In this document: one piece after another, positions 21,335 to 26,529 of the stretch
Position numbering within the stretch: position 1 is the stretch's first letter
Layout: each line of letters starts with the position of its first letter
Origin: CF-96 sp028287605
Lineage (GTDB): Bacteria > Chloroflexota > Dormibacteria > Aeolococcales > Aeolococcaceae
Direction of reading: 5' to 3'
NCBI GenBank assembly: GCA_034666465.1
Contig: JAXDLT010000030.1
Location: 1-26,529, forward strand
Length of the DNA: 26,529 nt
Notes under the pieces: generated by a model
The model's input: the letters and a program-made list of their open reading frames with translations, nothing else
Database searches by the model: none
What the model was told of the DNA's origin: nothing
Made by a program: the position numbers and the translations under genes

Positions 21335-22492
21335 ATGCCACGAGGGGTGCGGGGAGGACGCGGACTCCACCGGCTGATGCTGGTGCTGGCCGTGCTGCTG
21401 GCGGGCTGCAGCAGCGGTGGCGACGGCGCCGCCACCGCCGGGAGGCTGGCGGCGCTCGGTTCCGGGGGCCACGTCCGGCTCCACTACATCGCCGCCGACG
21501 AGGTGGCGTGGGACTACGCGCCGAGCGGCCGCAACCTGATCACCGGAGCGGCCTTCGGCGACGTGGAGAGCACCTACCTCGCCAGCGGCCCCGACCGCAT
21601 CGGCCGGGTGAACCTGAAGTCCGTGTACCGCGAGTACACCGACGCCACCTTCACCACGCTGATGCCCCGCAGCGATGCCTGGAGGCACCTCGGGCTGCTC
21701 GGTCCGGTCATCCACGCCGAGGTGGGCGACACCATCAGGGTGGTGTTCATGAACCACACCTCGAGGCCGGCGAGCATGCACCCCCACGGCCTGTTCTACG
21801 ACAAGGCCTCGGAGGGCGCACCGTACGACGACGGCACCACCGGCGCCGCCAGGGACGGCGACGCCGTGCCCCAGGGGAGGACCCACACCTACGTGTGGGA
21901 GGTCCCGGAGCGGGCCGGGCCGGGGCCCATGGATCCCAGCTCCGTGATGTGGATGTACCACTCCCACAGCGACGAGGTCGCCGACACCTACGCCGGCCTG
22001 ATGGGGGTGATCGTGGTGACCCGGCGGGGGATGGCGCGGCCCGACGGCAGCCCGCGGGACGTCGACCGCGAGCTCGTGACCATGTTCATGGTCTCCGACG
22101 AGAACCGCAGCCCCTGGCTCGACGACAACATCAGGCGGTACACCACGGCGCCGTCGACGGTGAGGAAGGACGACCCCGACTTCCAGGAGAGCAACAGGAA
22201 GCACGCCATCAACGGGTACGTCTTCGGCAACCTGCCCGGTCTGGACATGCGCCGGGGCGAGCGGGTGCGCTGGTACCTGATGGGCATGGGCACCGAGGTC
22301 GACCTCCACACCCCCCACTGGCACGGGAACACGGTGCTGGCCATGGGGATGCGGACCGACGTGGTGGCGCTGCTGCCGGCCACGATGGTGGTCGCCGACA
22401 TGACACCCGACGACCCCGGCATCTGGCTCTACCACTGCCACGTCAGCGACCACATCACCGCCGGGATGCTCGCCCGCTACGTGGTGTTCTGA
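21335..22492 (+). CDS. Ceruloplasmin/hephaestin-like multicopper oxidase lipoprotein
   Basis: This 385-aa lipoprotein (lipobox LAGC, Cys25) has two cupredoxin domains. Four copper-binding blocks are seen: HPH (149-151), HSH (209-211), HTPHWHG (325-331) and HCHVSDHITAGM (367-378). The last holds the type-1 Cys368, His373 and Met378 plus trinuclear ligands, so type-1 copper is in domain 2. Domain 1 text (WDYAPSGRN, VYREYTDATFT, LGLLGPVIHAEVGDTI, HPHGLFYDKASEGAPYDDGT) closely follows vertebrate ceruloplasmin and hephaestin, suggesting ferroxidase activity, although the three-fold duplication of the vertebrate proteins is absent. It acts outside the membrane. ATG 21335 has AAGGAG 6 nt upstream; an earlier TTG at 21311 is unlikely. 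Its divergent control region carries metal-regulator-like sites. Confidence 0.88.
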   Translation: MPRGVRGGRGLHRLMLVLAVLLAGCSSGGDGAATAGRLAALGSGGHVRLHYIAADEVAWDYAPSGRNLITGAAFGDVESTYLASGPDRIGRVNLKSVYREYTDATFTTLMPRSDAWRHLGLLGPVIHAEVGDTIRVVFMNHTSRPASMHPHGLFYDKASEGAPYDDGTTGAARDGDAVPQGRTHTYVWEVPERAGPGPMDPSSVMWMYHSHSDEVADTYAGLMGVIVVTRRGMARPDGSPRDVDRELVTMFMVSDENRSPWLDDNIRRYTTAPSTVRKDDPDFQESNRKHAINGYVFGNLPGLDMRRGERVRWYLMGMGTEVDLHTPHWHGNTVLAMGMRTDVVALLPATMVVADMTPDDPGIWLYHCHVSDHITAGMLARYVVF

Positions 22493-22493
22493 C

Positions 22494-22520
22494 TGTCGAT
22501 CCGGGCCGTCTCCGTTCGTC
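22494..22520 (+). promoter_or_regulatory. Candidate ECF42-type promoter for the YCII-sigma operon
   Basis: TGTCGA (22494-22499), 17 nt, CGTC (22517-22520), starting two bases after the oxidase stop codon. As I remember it, the motif reported for ECF42 sigma factors in Streptomyces is TGTCGA at -35 and CG[AT]C at -10, and such factors control their own DGPF genes. TAGCAT (22525-22530) is an alternative housekeeping -10. The ATG follows about 48 bases later. Confidence 0.55.
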
Positions 22521-22568
22521 GGAGTAGCATGAGGCCCGACGACGGGCCGGCAGGGAGACCAACAGGCC

Positions 22569-22916
22569 ATGGCTCAATACCTGATTCTGATCTACGAGGA
22601 CGAGGCGCCCTACGCCGCCGGTGACCAGGCGACGATGGAGCAGGTGATGAAGGCCCACCAGGACTTCGGCACCACCCACGGCGCCGCGCTCCGCGGGGGC
22701 AACGCGCTCCAGCCCACCGGCACCGCCACCTCCATCCGCCGCGACCCCGCGGGCGACGTCACCGTGACCGACGGCCCCTTCGCGGAGACAAAGGAGGCGC
22801 TCGGCGGCTACTACATCGTCGAGGCCGCCGACCTGGACGAGGCCATCGCCGTGGCGAAGCAGGTGCCGGCCCGGTTCGGCGGCGTCGAGGTTCGCCCGGT
22901 GATGGTGTTCGACTGA
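22569..22916 (+). CDS. YCII-related (DGPF) domain protein
   Basis: This 115-aa ferredoxin-like-fold protein shows the family hallmark TDGPFAETKEALGGYYIVEA (residues 67-86), preceded by the strand YLILIYEDE (4-12). DGPF/YCII proteins of this subgroup are almost always encoded next to ECF42-type sigma factors, as here, and are thought to be their main targets or partners; their activity is unknown. GGGAG lies about 12 nt before the ATG. The stop codon is part of a CTGA overlap with the sigma gene. It is soluble and cytosolic. Confidence 0.92.
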   Translation: MAQYLILIYEDEAPYAAGDQATMEQVMKAHQDFGTTHGAALRGGNALQPTGTATSIRRDPAGDVTVTDGPFAETKEALGGYYIVEAADLDEAIAVAKQVPARFGGVEVRPVMVFD

Positions 22917-24172
22917 CCGGCTCGCCTCCGGCGGCCGCCTCCGCCGTGGCGGCGGCGGTCGCCGAGGCGCACCGTCGCGAGTGGGGCTTCGTGCTCGCCG
23001 CGACGGTGCGCGTGACCCTCGATCTCGACCTCGCCGAGGAGTGCGTCCAGGACGCCTACGCCCGGGCGCTCACCACCTGGGCGGCGCGCGGCATCCCCGC
23101 GAACCCCGGCGCCTGGCTGACCACGGTGGCGAGGCGGCGCGGCGTCGACCTGCTCCGCCGGGAGGAGCAGCTGCGACGCACCCTGCCGCTGCTGCTCGAC
23201 GACCAGGTCGGCCCCGGTCCCGGCGAGACCGACGAGCACGACGTCCCCGACGACCGGCTGCGGCTGATCCTCACCTGCTGCCATCCCGCCATCGCGCGCG
23301 AGAGCCAGGTGGCGCTCACCCTCCGGCTGCTCTGCGGGCTGACCACCGCCGAGGTGGCGCGCGCGTTCCTGGTGAGCGAGCCCACCATGGCCGCGCGCAT
23401 CACCCGGGCGAAGAAGAAGATCGCGGCGGCGCGGATCCCGTACCGGGTGCCTCCCGCGGAGGAGCTTCCCGCCCGCATCGAGGCGGTGCTCACCGTGGTG
23501 CACCTCCTCTTCACCACCGGGCACACCGCCCCGGCCGGCGACGACCTGGTCCGCCGCGACCTCGTCGAGCGCGCGCTCGACCTGGCGCGGATGCTGCGGG
23601 CGCTGCTCCCCGACGACGCCGACGTCGCCGGACTGCTGGCGCTGATCCTGCTCACCGATGCCCGCCGGGGCGGCCGGCTCGGCGAGGACGGCCGGCTGCT
23701 GCTGCTCGCCGAGCAGGACCGCGCCCGGTGGGACCGGCGGGCGATCGGCGAGGGCCTCGCCCTGGTCCGCGAGGCCCTGCGGCGCCGGCCGCCGGGACGC
23801 CTCGCGCTGATGGCGGCAATCGCCGCCGTCCACGCCGAGGCGCCCAGCTGGCAGGACACCGACTGGCGCGAGGTGGTGGCGCTCTACGACCTGCTGGCAC
23901 AGCTCTGGCCGTCACCGGTGGTGGCGCTCAACCGCGCCGTCGCCCTCGGCCTGGCCGGCGGACCCGGGGCGGGGCTGGCGGCGCTCGACGCCCTCGCCGC
24001 CGAGCCGCAGCTCGCCGGCTACAGCTACCTGGCCGCGGCCCGTGCCGACTTCCTGCGCCGGCTCGACCGCACCGCCGAGGCGCGGGTGGCCTACGAACGG
24101 GCGCTGGCGCTCACCGAGAACGCCGTCGAGCGCGACTTCCTCGCCGGCCGGCTGGCGCAGCTGGACGGCTGA
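22913..24172 (+). CDS. ECF42-type sigma factor with C-terminal TPR-like extension, probable CTG start
   Basis: This 419-aa protein has sigma-2 at about residues 22-85 (LDLAEECVQDAYARALTTW, NPGAWLTTVARRRGVDLLRR), sigma-4 at about 120-175 (SQVALTLRLLCGLTTAEVAR, FLVSEPTMAARITRAKKKI) and a long helical C-terminal region (about 185-419; DUF6596/TPR-like) that is required in this sigma group and replaces an anti-sigma factor. I start it at CTG 22913, within a CTGA overlap with the YCII gene: this gives LTGSPPAAASAVAAA, the usual N-terminal flavour of the family. The nearest ordinary start, GTG 22946, has no ribosome binding site and trims 11 residues. It is followed by an unrelated lipoprotein gene with its own -10. 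Confidence 0.87.
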   Translation: MTGSPPAAASAVAAAVAEAHRREWGFVLAATVRVTLDLDLAEECVQDAYARALTTWAARGIPANPGAWLTTVARRRGVDLLRREEQLRRTLPLLLDDQVGPGPGETDEHDVPDDRLRLILTCCHPAIARESQVALTLRLLCGLTTAEVARAFLVSEPTMAARITRAKKKIAAARIPYRVPPAEELPARIEAVLTVVHLLFTTGHTAPAGDDLVRRDLVERALDLARMLRALLPDDADVAGLLALILLTDARRGGRLGEDGRLLLLAEQDRARWDRRAIGEGLALVREALRRRPPGRLALMAAIAAVHAEAPSWQDTDWREVVALYDLLAQLWPSPVVALNRAVALGLAGGPGAGLAALDALAAEPQLAGYSYLAAARADFLRRLDRTAEARVAYERALALTENAVERDFLAGRLAQLDG

Positions 24173-24212
24173 GACGCAGCACCCCTCCCCCACCGGGGCC
24201 GGGCTGCACCGG

Positions 24213-24218
24213 TAGAAT
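24213..24218 (+). promoter_or_regulatory. -10 element TAGAAT
   Basis: TAGAAT (5 of 6 matches to TATAAT) lies in the 89-base gap between the ECF42-type gene and the CHRD-like lipoprotein gene. No convincing -35 is visible at the proper distance. It would give a leader of about 35-40 nt, which contains GAGGA and GGGAGG. Confidence 0.45.
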
Positions 24219-24261
24219 CGCCCGTCGCGAGGACGAGGATGCTGTGTGGGAGGCCGAGGTG

Positions 24262-25077
24262 GTGATCGCAACGCGCACGGGTTTTGGAGTCTCCGGTGCC
24301 CTGGCCGCGGTGGCAGCCCTGGCGGCGTGCGGAGGCGGCAGCGCCCCTCCCGCGGCGCAGCCCACCGCCGGTGCGGCGCAGAAGGCGTCGGCGAAGCTCG
24401 CCCACGTCCCCACGGGCACCGCCACCATCGCCTACGACGCGCCCACCCAGGTGCTCACGGTGAGCCTCCACGTCACCGGGGCGGCGCCCAAGGTCGCGCT
24501 GCCGTCGCACATCCACAAGGGCACCTGCGCGGGCCCTCCCGGCGACATCCTCTACACCCTCAACCCCGGCATGGCCGACGACAAGGGCGTGGTGGACGTC
24601 ACCACCAAGGTGCCGAACGTGCCCGCCGTGCCCACCGGCGCCTACGTGCACTTCCACACCGGGCCGACCACCGGCACCCCGGCGGAGAAGAAGTCGATCG
24701 TCTGCGCCGACCTGACCGGCCAGCCAGGGCAGCTCGTCATGGGACCGAACGGCGCCCCCGGCGACAACCCCACCGGCACCGCCACCATCACCCGCGATCC
24801 CGGCACCAGGGAGCTCACCGTCAAGCTGGTGGTCGACGGCCTCGAGCCGGGCACGTCGCACCCGGCGCACATCCACATCGGCAGCTGCGAGGCCCAGGGG
24901 CCGGTGGCGGTCCCGCTCACCGCGGTCCAGGCCGACGCCCAGGGCCACGCCGAGTCGACCACCACCGTGAAGGCTGCCCCGGAGATCGGCACCTGGTACG
25001 TCAACGTTCACCGCGGTCCGGGTCTCAACGGCCCGGAGTTCACGCCGATCACCTGCGGAAACGTCGCCAGGTCGTAG
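24262..25077 (+). CDS. Lipoprotein with two tandem CHRD-like domains
   Basis: This 271-aa exported protein has a lipoprotein signal peptide ending in LAAC (about Cys23). Two homologous halves follow. Each begins PTGTATI, continues with LTV[SK]L.V.G, and has a [SP].HIH.G.C motif: SHIHKGTC (about 84-91) and AHIHIGSC (about 207-214). Each ends with Y.[HN][FV]H.GP (about 126-133 and 249-256) and a closing Cys. This is the pattern of CHRD-like beta domains. The paired His in each half could bind metal. Starts GTG 24244, 24259 and 24262 are all possible; I prefer 24262 (GGGAGG about 8 nt upstream) because it avoids acidic residues in the signal peptide. It converges with the peptidase gene, with 5 bases between stops. 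Confidence 0.8.
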   Translation: MIATRTGFGVSGALAAVAALAACGGGSAPPAAQPTAGAAQKASAKLAHVPTGTATIAYDAPTQVLTVSLHVTGAAPKVALPSHIHKGTCAGPPGDILYTLNPGMADDKGVVDVTTKVPNVPAVPTGAYVHFHTGPTTGTPAEKKSIVCADLTGQPGQLVMGPNGAPGDNPTGTATITRDPGTRELTVKLVVDGLEPGTSHPAHIHIGSCEAQGPVAVPLTAVQADAQGHAESTTTVKAAPEIGTWYVNVHRGPGLNGPEFTPITCGNVARS

Positions 25078-25082
25078 GCTGG

Positions 25083-26066
25083 TCATTGCTGGTAGCTCAC
25101 GGAGAAGGAGCCGCCGGGGCCGGCGCCGTCGGGGCTCAGGGCACCGGGGGTGGCGCTGCCGCCGCTGACGTCGTGGAGCGTCAGCGCGGTGAGGCGCCCC
25201 GGTTGCGCGCTCGCCAGCCCCTCCGTCCCCTGGTTCGCGGTGCAGGAGTGGAAGGCGACGGCGCCGAAGTCGGCGAGCGGGGTGATCTTCCCCGTGGAGG
25301 GCGTGGTGGTCGCCTCGGTGATCCACTCGGCGGTGCCGAGGGTGGTCTCCGGATGGGCGAAGCCGACGGTCGTCGTGTAGCCGGCGGTGCGGTCGGACAG
25401 CTGGATCGCGCCCGCGCCTCCGGCGCCGCGGAGGTTGACCGAGATCGACACCGTGTCACCGGGCGCGATCTCGCGCACGATCACCTGCGGCGGCTGCTGG
25501 GCGGGGGTGAGCAGTTCGTACCAGAGGAAGTGCACCGGCGAGCCGTTCCTGCACATCGCTCCCGACCCCGCCTGGTACAGGGGCAGGGAGCCGTCACCGC
25601 CCAGGCCCACCCAGAGGGCCAGTGTCGCGTCCGGTGCGGAGCAGCGCACGGCCGGCTCGGTCCACGACCCGGCGACCTCCCAGAAGGAGCCGGAGGACAC
25701 GTACCCGGACCAGTTGCCGCTGGCCGCGGTCAGCGGCCTGACCACTGCCGGCGCGCGTGGCGGCAGCGCCTGAACCGCCGCGGGGATCGCCCTGACGACC
25801 GGCGGCCGGGGCGGGGGCGGCACCAGCCGGGCCACCGCGGTGGGGACGGGCATGGCGGTGGAGGTCGCCACCGGGGTGGGAGCCGGGGTGTCGAGCAGCG
25901 CGGGCGGCGTGACCACGGCCTCGACGACCTGCGGCTGCGCCGGCTGCATCACCACGCTGGGTGCGCCGACGGCGAGAGGTCGCTCCAGCGCGGTCGCGCT
26001 CGCACACCCCGTGAGAGTCGCGACGGCGATGAGCGCCGCACCTCGTACGGTGAGGAACTTCAACAT
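25083..26066 (-). CDS. Peptidase G1 (eqolisin)-like lipoprotein
   Basis: This 327-aa protein has a lipoprotein signal (MLKFLTVRGA..., lipobox LTGC, Cys21), a roughly 90-residue Pro/Val/Ala/Thr linker, and from about residue 117 a domain like the glutamic peptidases of family G1. Matching pieces are GNWSGYV (117-123), VAGSWTEPAV (131-140), LWVGLGGDG (151-159), LYQAGSG (163-169) with candidate catalytic Gln165, LWYELL (181-186), PGDTVSISV (202-210) and GTAEWITEA (244-252), the segment that holds the catalytic Glu. G1 enzymes are best known as acid proteases of fungi, with some bacterial relatives. The WVGLGGDG variation (usually WVGIDG) leaves activity unproven. ATG 26066 is preferred over upstream starts because it begins the signal peptide directly. 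A 12-bp palindrome lies upstream. Confidence 0.78.
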   Translation of the reverse strand: MLKFLTVRGAALIAVATLTGCASATALERPLAVGAPSVVMQPAQPQVVEAVVTPPALLDTPAPTPVATSTAMPVPTAVARLVPPPPRPPVVRAIPAAVQALPPRAPAVVRPLTAASGNWSGYVSSGSFWEVAGSWTEPAVRCSAPDATLALWVGLGGDGSLPLYQAGSGAMCRNGSPVHFLWYELLTPAQQPPQVIVREIAPGDTVSISVNLRGAGGAGAIQLSDRTAGYTTTVGFAHPETTLGTAEWITEATTTPSTGKITPLADFGAVAFHSCTANQGTEGLASAQPGRLTALTLHDVSGGSATPGALSPDGAGPGGSFSVSYQQ

Positions 26067-26089
26067 GTCGGTGGACCTTCGTATGAGGG

Positions 26090-26101
26090 TGGTTCGAACC
26101 A
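26090..26101. promoter_or_regulatory. TGGTTCGAACCA palindrome upstream of the G1 peptidase gene
   Basis: This is a perfect 12-bp palindrome 24 bases upstream of the ATG at 26066, in the expected leader or promoter region on the minus strand. It is a possible operator. It is not a tRNA T-arm, because the flanking bases do not pair as a tRNA stem would. Confidence 0.4.
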
Positions 26102-26204
26102 TCCCCGGTCTGTGTCCGTCCCGGCGGACCACCGACTCGACGTTCGTGCTTCAGCGCAACCTACGCGAAACGTGCGACCTTAACCGGACGCAGTTGCCGT
26201 CGTT

Positions 26205-26309
26205 GCGCCGCCGTTTCACGGCGGCGCTGCTGATGCGATTGGGGCCACGGGTGGACATGTCGACATGGTGTTTCTGCCAAACGTAGCCGCAGGGTGAGAT
26301 CTGTCTCAC
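26205..26309. other. Cluster of three dyads between the G1 peptidase and the right repeat array
   Basis: The gene-free stretch 26133-26352 holds three perfect inverted repeats. GCGCCGCCGT-TTC-ACGGCGGCGC (26205-26227) is a 10-bp hairpin that could terminate leftward transcripts from the sugar kinase gene. CATGTCGACATG (26256-26267) is a 12-bp palindrome. GTGAGA-TCTG-TCTCAC (26294-26309) has 6-bp arms. No ORF in this stretch is supportable. Confidence 0.45.
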
Positions 26310-26352
26310 TCCCGCCGCGGAAGGGTCGGCGACTGTTGTGATGCACGGTTGT

Positions 26353-26427
26353 TCTGCCGCCGGTCGAGATTCGCGGGGGGCCGCTCTGCCGCCGGTGGAG
26401 ATGCGCGGCAGTTCTGCCGGCGGCAGA
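26353..26427 (-). repeat. GGCGGCAGA hairpin repeats (right copy, inverted)
   Basis: Read on the minus strand, units start with GCCGGCAGA (from 26421), GGCGGCAGA (from 26393) and GGCGGCAGA (from 26361), with periods of 28 and 32 bp. They end in ATCTCCACC or ATCTCGACC. The 32-bp unit matches the first unit of the left array except for one base in its tail. TCTGCC-GGC-GGCAGA at 26413-26427 forms a stem-loop at the outer edge. The array lies just after the sugar kinase stop codon. Confidence 0.8.
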
Positions 26428-26438
26428 TCGGCCGAGTA

Positions 26439-26529
26439 TCAGTCCCGCAACTCCCGTCGAAACGGCGGGTCCGCCCCGGCCCGGCTCACGGTGATGGACG
26501 CAACCCGGCTGGCGAAGTCGAGCGCGGCC
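26439..26529 (-). CDS. PfkB-family carbohydrate kinase, C-terminal fragment
   Basis: The gene enters from beyond the right edge and only 29 codons and the stop are visible. LDFASRVASITVSRAGADPP and the following FRRELRD are the characteristic C-terminus of ribokinase/fructokinase-type sugar kinases, where the last helix is followed by a strand and a conserved R.GA..PP turn. The catalytic GAGD motif would be upstream, outside the window, so the substrate is not known. Third positions are G/C-biased. The hairpin repeat array begins 11 bases downstream of the stop. Confidence 0.65.
   Translation of the reverse strand, partial: AALDFASRVASITVSRAGADPPFRRELRD

Noticed and set aside
26088..26104. 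tRNA T-arm (GGTTCGAACC)
   Set aside because: Flanking bases do not form a 5-bp T-stem or an acceptor stem, and no D-arm or anticodon arm is found nearby. It is an isolated palindrome.

Overview
The window is about 26.5 kb of very GC-rich DNA (roughly 70 % or more by eye) with strongly G/C-biased third codon positions, 4-base start/stop overlaps and several apparently leaderless genes. The gene set (mycobacterial-type GH15 trehalase, F420-type LLM oxidoreductase, ECF/anti-sigma pair with an RskA-like C-terminus, ECF42-type sigma factor with a YCII partner, TatA/TatC, many lipoproteins, no LPS genes) points to a soil-type member of the Terrabacteria: Actinomycetota, Chloroflexota or the uncultured Dormibacterota. 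I cannot settle which from sequence alone. No rRNA, tRNA, transposase, phage gene or CRISPR array was found.

Layout. 1-550: an array of 26-33 bp hairpin-forming repeats and a 55-aa basic ORF with its own promoter. 551-2935 (minus): trehalase and a small CxxC protein. 3133-7093 (plus): VOC protein, DUF3105 lipoprotein, two small unknown proteins, and a YdbS/YdbT-like pair of bacterial PH-domain membrane proteins. 7226-7822: coiled-coil plus winged-helix-like basic protein. 8157-12614: a tightly overlapping four-gene operon (UBP-type zinc finger, SGNH hydrolase lipoprotein, LolD-type ATPase, FtsX-type permease) resembling the TesA-YbbA-YbbP module. 12630-16966: two paralogous twin-arginine ferritin-like proteins (minus) diverging from an ECF sigma factor, its membrane anti-sigma factor, and tatA-tatC. 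A 104-bp tandem duplication has copied the 3' end of one ferritin-like gene and the adjacent terminator. 17035-18009: F420-type oxidoreductase.

18019-22492 is a metal-themed block: a nickel/cobalt transporter preceded by a cobalamin riboswitch, a divergent mini-protein and Fur-family regulator, an orphan OmpR-type DNA-binding protein, then a PadR-like regulator diverging from a ceruloplasmin-like multicopper oxidase lipoprotein across a region with four related TTAG-N6-CTAA sites. 22494-24172: a YCII (DGPF) protein and ECF42-type sigma factor with a matching candidate promoter. 24262-26066: a duplicated-domain CHRD-like lipoprotein converging on a G1 (glutamic) peptidase-like lipoprotein. 26353-26529: the same hairpin repeat family as at the left edge, in opposite orientation, then the last 29 codons of a PfkB-family sugar kinase running off the window.

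The points most worth following up are the four-site metal-type control region with its ceruloplasmin-like oxidase, two operon junctions where the best start is a CTG inside a CTGA overlap, the coupled TesA/YbbAP-like operon with a lipid-anchored hydrolase, the Tat ferritin/sigma/tatAC cluster with its tandem duplication, and the inverted repeat arrays at the two edges.
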